The notes under the pieces were generated by a model. That model was not told the origin of the DNA. It saw nothing but the letters and a program-made list of their open reading frames with translations, and ran no database searches. The position numbers were made by a program, and so were the translations under genes. 64,000 nt of DNA from the NCBI GenBank assembly GCA_963737405.1, contig CAVTSL010000001.1, forward strand, positions 110,148 through 174,147, read 5' to 3'. This document shows positions 62,422 through 64,000 of this stretch, piece by piece. The DNA is from JACCTU01 sp963737405 (GTDB lineage Bacteria > Actinomycetota > Thermoleophilia > Gaiellales > Gaiellaceae). Positions within the stretch are counted from its first letter, which is position 1. Each line of letters starts with the position of its first letter.

Positions 62422-62518
62422 ATCGCGGCTATGGTGGGGAAGCGCATCGGTCTTGGCGTTGGGCGAGGAACTCGGAAGGTTCGTCGATCCCCACTCCGCC
62501 GGACTGTGCGCTCAGGAG
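62422..62518 (+). promoter_or_regulatory. Conserved 97-base leader element, copy B
   Basis: The counterpart of 59159-59255, ending exactly 48 bases before the paralogue B start codon as in copy A. The 48-base remainder matches at 36 positions, with AGGAGCATCAC before the ATG identical. Confidence 0.6.
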
Positions 62519-62566
62519 GACCCGTCCGGGTTTTCCGACCTTGAGAGATGAAGTTAGGAGCATCAC

Positions 62567-62881
62567 ATGCATGCCATCCTGAACCGCTACGAGGGTGTCG
62601 ACACGAGTCGCACCATCGAGCTGACCAAGAAGGTCAACGAGACGCTGATTCCGCGCCTCAGCAACCTGCCCGGGTTCGACGGGTACTTCCTGATCAAGGC
62701 CGACAACGACGTCATCACGTCGATCAGCCTCTTCGACACGCCGGCCCACGCCGACGAGTCGGCTAGCCTCGCATCCAGTTGGGTGCGCGACGAGAAGCTC
62801 GAGAGCGCGCTTCCGAATGCGCCGATGGTCACCTTCGGCGAGGTCGTCGCGAAGCCGTCGAACGGGGTCTTCCGCGCGTAA
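62567..62881 (+). CDS. ABM-like small protein, paralogue B
   Basis: 104 residues: MHAILNRYEGVDTSRTIELT, GFDGYFLIKADNDVITSISLFDT, SWVRDEKLESALPNAP, GEVVAKPSNGVF. Same fold and role as paralogue A, which lies 3.5 kb away in inverted orientation. The shared leader plus different amino acids suggests selection on the leader or a recent leader copy (gene conversion). Activity unknown. Followed by a terminator hairpin. Confidence 0.7.
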   Translation: MHAILNRYEGVDTSRTIELTKKVNETLIPRLSNLPGFDGYFLIKADNDVITSISLFDTPAHADESASLASSWVRDEKLESALPNAPMVTFGEVVAKPSNGVFRA

Positions 62882-62901
62882 GCCGCGGCTCGACGCTGTC
62901 T

Positions 62902-62927
62902 GGAAGGCCCGCGTCCGCGGGCTTTCC
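62902..62927 (+). terminator. Terminator of paralogue B
   Basis: GGAAGGCCCGCG-TC-CGCGGGCTTTCC, an imperfect long stem (one G-T pair) 21 bases past the stop, without a T-run. Confidence 0.55.
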
Positions 62928-62949
62928 ATTCGGCGCGAGAGGCAATCTG

Positions 62950-63228
62950 ATGAAACCGATCACAACCACTGCCTCCGTCCAGAAGCCAGACGCCTCCCTG
63001 GACGTGACACTCAACCCGGTCGCGCTTCTCTCCGGTGAGGTCGTCGCCTGGGGCGTCGCCTTTCCCAGGCCGGGTGTAGCTTCCCCGCCGCTCGACCGAA
63101 GGCGACAACCTCTCCGAACTAGGCAACACTGTTACCCGGCAGGCGTGGCCGACCGAGGAGGCGGAAAGTCGGTGGGCAGGTCCGCCGCGTCCACCTGGAA
63201 GAGATCCAGCGGGTCGGGCAGACCCTGA
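62950..63228 (+). CDS. Doubtful short ORF
   Basis: ATG at 62950 preceded by GAGAGGC. Opens MKPITTTASVQKPDASLDVTL with protein-like composition, but after about residue 45 it becomes Arg/Pro-rich and overlaps the convergent cyclase by 97 bases. A second frame in the same bases reads TEGDNLSELGNTVTRQAW, so a frameshifted fragment is possible. No family recognised. Confidence 0.25.
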   Translation: MKPITTTASVQKPDASLDVTLNPVALLSGEVVAWGVAFPRPGVASPPLDRRRQPLRTRQHCYPAGVADRGGGKSVGRSAASTWKRSSGSGRP

Positions 63229-63962
63229 AACCGCCATGCGCCCAGGCTCCTGAGGCTGACCCCCTCCGCGAGTGAGTCGTCGACCGCCGCCCGCACGGCG
63301 GAGGAGACCACGATCTGCCCGCCGTGCGCCGCGAAGCCGATGCGTGCGGCTGCGTGAACCGCGACGCCGACGTAGCCGGTATCGGTGAGCGTGGGACGCC
63401 CGCGATGCATGCCGATTCGGAGCCGCACGTCGACGTCTTCGGGCCAAGGGCCGGCGTCCATGCCCCGCTGGATCGCCAGCGCGGCCTCGAGCCCCGCCGG
63501 GGCCTGTTCGAAGACCGCGAAGACCTCGTCCCCGCGGGAGTCCACCTCGCGACCACCGGCTTGCCGCACCGCTCCGCGCACGACCCGCCGCACATCTGCG
63601 AGCAGCCGCGCGTATCCATCGTCGAGGCGCCCGAGCAGCGCGGTGGAACCCTCGATGTCGGTCAGCAGGAAAGTGACGTGGCCCTTCGGCAGCCTCCGCT
63701 GTGGTTCCAGCTGCGCGCTGACGAAGCCGATGGGCACGATCCCGTGCTTCTTGGCCGCCCGAAGGAGCCGGTTGCGCGCCCCGTCCCGAGCGCCGTCGTC
63801 CTCGAACGCCACCTGGCTGAACCGCGCGAGGGCATTCCGGACGTGCGCGGCGTCGTTGATCGGCAGACGACGTCGGCCCTGCGAATCGATGTAGGCAAAC
63901 GCGCTGTCCGGAAGCTGCGCACGCTCCTTCGCCCGAGGGGTGGCATGCGCGCATGATCGCAA
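63132..63962 (-). CDS. Class III adenylate/guanylate cyclase with N-terminal DUF6582-like domain
   Basis: 276 residues. The N-terminal 60 residues (LPDSAFAYIDSQGRRRLPINDAAHVRNALARFSQVAF) form the HVRNALARF domain often fused to actinobacterial cyclases. The catalytic domain follows: GHVTFLLTDIEGSTALL (metal Asp in TDIEGST), VRQAGGREVDSRGDEVFAVFE (second metal Asp), and LRIGMHRGRPTLTDTGYVGVAVHAAARIGFAAHGGQIVVSS. A complete cyclase core. The TTG start at 63962 is uncertain and lies 38 bases from the window edge. Confidence 0.85.
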   Translation of the reverse strand: MRSCAHATPRAKERAQLPDSAFAYIDSQGRRRLPINDAAHVRNALARFSQVAFEDDGARDGARNRLLRAAKKHGIVPIGFVSAQLEPQRRLPKGHVTFLLTDIEGSTALLGRLDDGYARLLADVRRVVRGAVRQAGGREVDSRGDEVFAVFEQAPAGLEAALAIQRGMDAGPWPEDVDVRLRIGMHRGRPTLTDTGYVGVAVHAAARIGFAAHGGQIVVSSAVRAAVDDSLAEGVSLRSLGAWRFQGLPDPLDLFQVDAADLPTDFPPPRSATPAG

Positions 63963-64000
63963 GAACGACTTGCGAACCGCGGACGCCCGATGCCAACCTC

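Noticed and set aside
62431..62544. A 37-codon conserved upstream ORF (ATG-GTG-GG...) in both leader copies
   Set aside because: Both copies end at the same place, but most differences change amino acids, so the conservation is not that of a peptide. No ribosome site precedes it.

Overview
The window is a 64 kb stretch of very GC-rich (by eye about 70%) bacterial chromosome. The gene content points to a deep-branching actinobacterium of the Thermoleophilia type (Gaiella/Solirubrobacter relatives): secreted proteins built from 'WQRC...GATG' Ig-like repeats, a collagen-like protein beginning MNRIKSLIPSPAMV, an N-terminal-domain/class III cyclase fusion, SigR/RsrA-like thiol-stress regulators, and many start codons placed 6-8 bases after a TANNNT box (leaderless mRNAs). 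The lineage is an inference from family resemblance; no rRNA is present. No CRISPR array, transposase, integrase or prophage is visible.

Layout. 0-13 kb: the end of nadE, an MFS permease, mug, a frameshifted saccharopine-dehydrogenase-like gene, OsmC, clpS, an anti-sigma-like protein facing an ECF sigma factor, an RTX-like secreted protein, a three-gene operon (cysteine-desulfurase-like, epimerase, DUF3052), a SIS protein, a thioesterase and an M16 peptidase. 13-23 kb: a MerR regulator with a helical C-terminal half, a beta-lactamase-like hydrolase, an ABC system with a fused double ATPase and a 991-residue FtsX-type permease, a CGNR protein, acs and an M24 peptidase. 23-26 kb: two tandem secreted Ig-like-repeat paralogues behind hairpin-containing leaders. 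25.5-32 kb: an amidohydrolase, a three-subunit molybdenum hydroxylase, a cyclophilin lipoprotein, a MobA/MocA-like nucleotidyltransferase and a LytR_C protein. 32-36 kb (minus strand): degQ-like protease, GCS2-like ligase, HMA protein, SigR-like sigma factor, RsrA-like anti-sigma; then a NYN nuclease and the collagen-like protein. 36-43 kb: acnA, a ferritin-like protein, a ModE-like regulator and modABC. 43-50 kb: metal homeostasis (two ZIP transporters, a two-domain multicopper oxidase, a DtxR/MntR regulator, an Nramp transporter) around a TPP-riboswitch-controlled cytX-type permease. 50-58 kb: PfkB kinase, beta-propeller, PhzF, tdk, sixA, an ABC-2 exporter, GNAT, subtilase, and a group 2 sigma factor. 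58-64 kb: tRNA-Arg(CCU), an ECF sigma/anti-sigma pair flanked by two inverted paralogues of a ~103-residue protein sharing a strongly conserved leader, and a cyclase.

Two themes tie genes together. Molybdenum: a PaoABC/CoxLMS-type enzyme, a cofactor nucleotidyltransferase, a TOBE regulator and a molybdate transporter. Manganese/iron: DtxR-Nramp-MCO-ZIP.

At least twelve genes, including the TCA-cycle gene acnA, carry single small frameshifts, and modA carries about four. With otherwise intact reading on both sides, indel errors of a long-read or metagenome assembly are the likeliest cause, so I annotate these genes across the shift and give the approximate point.
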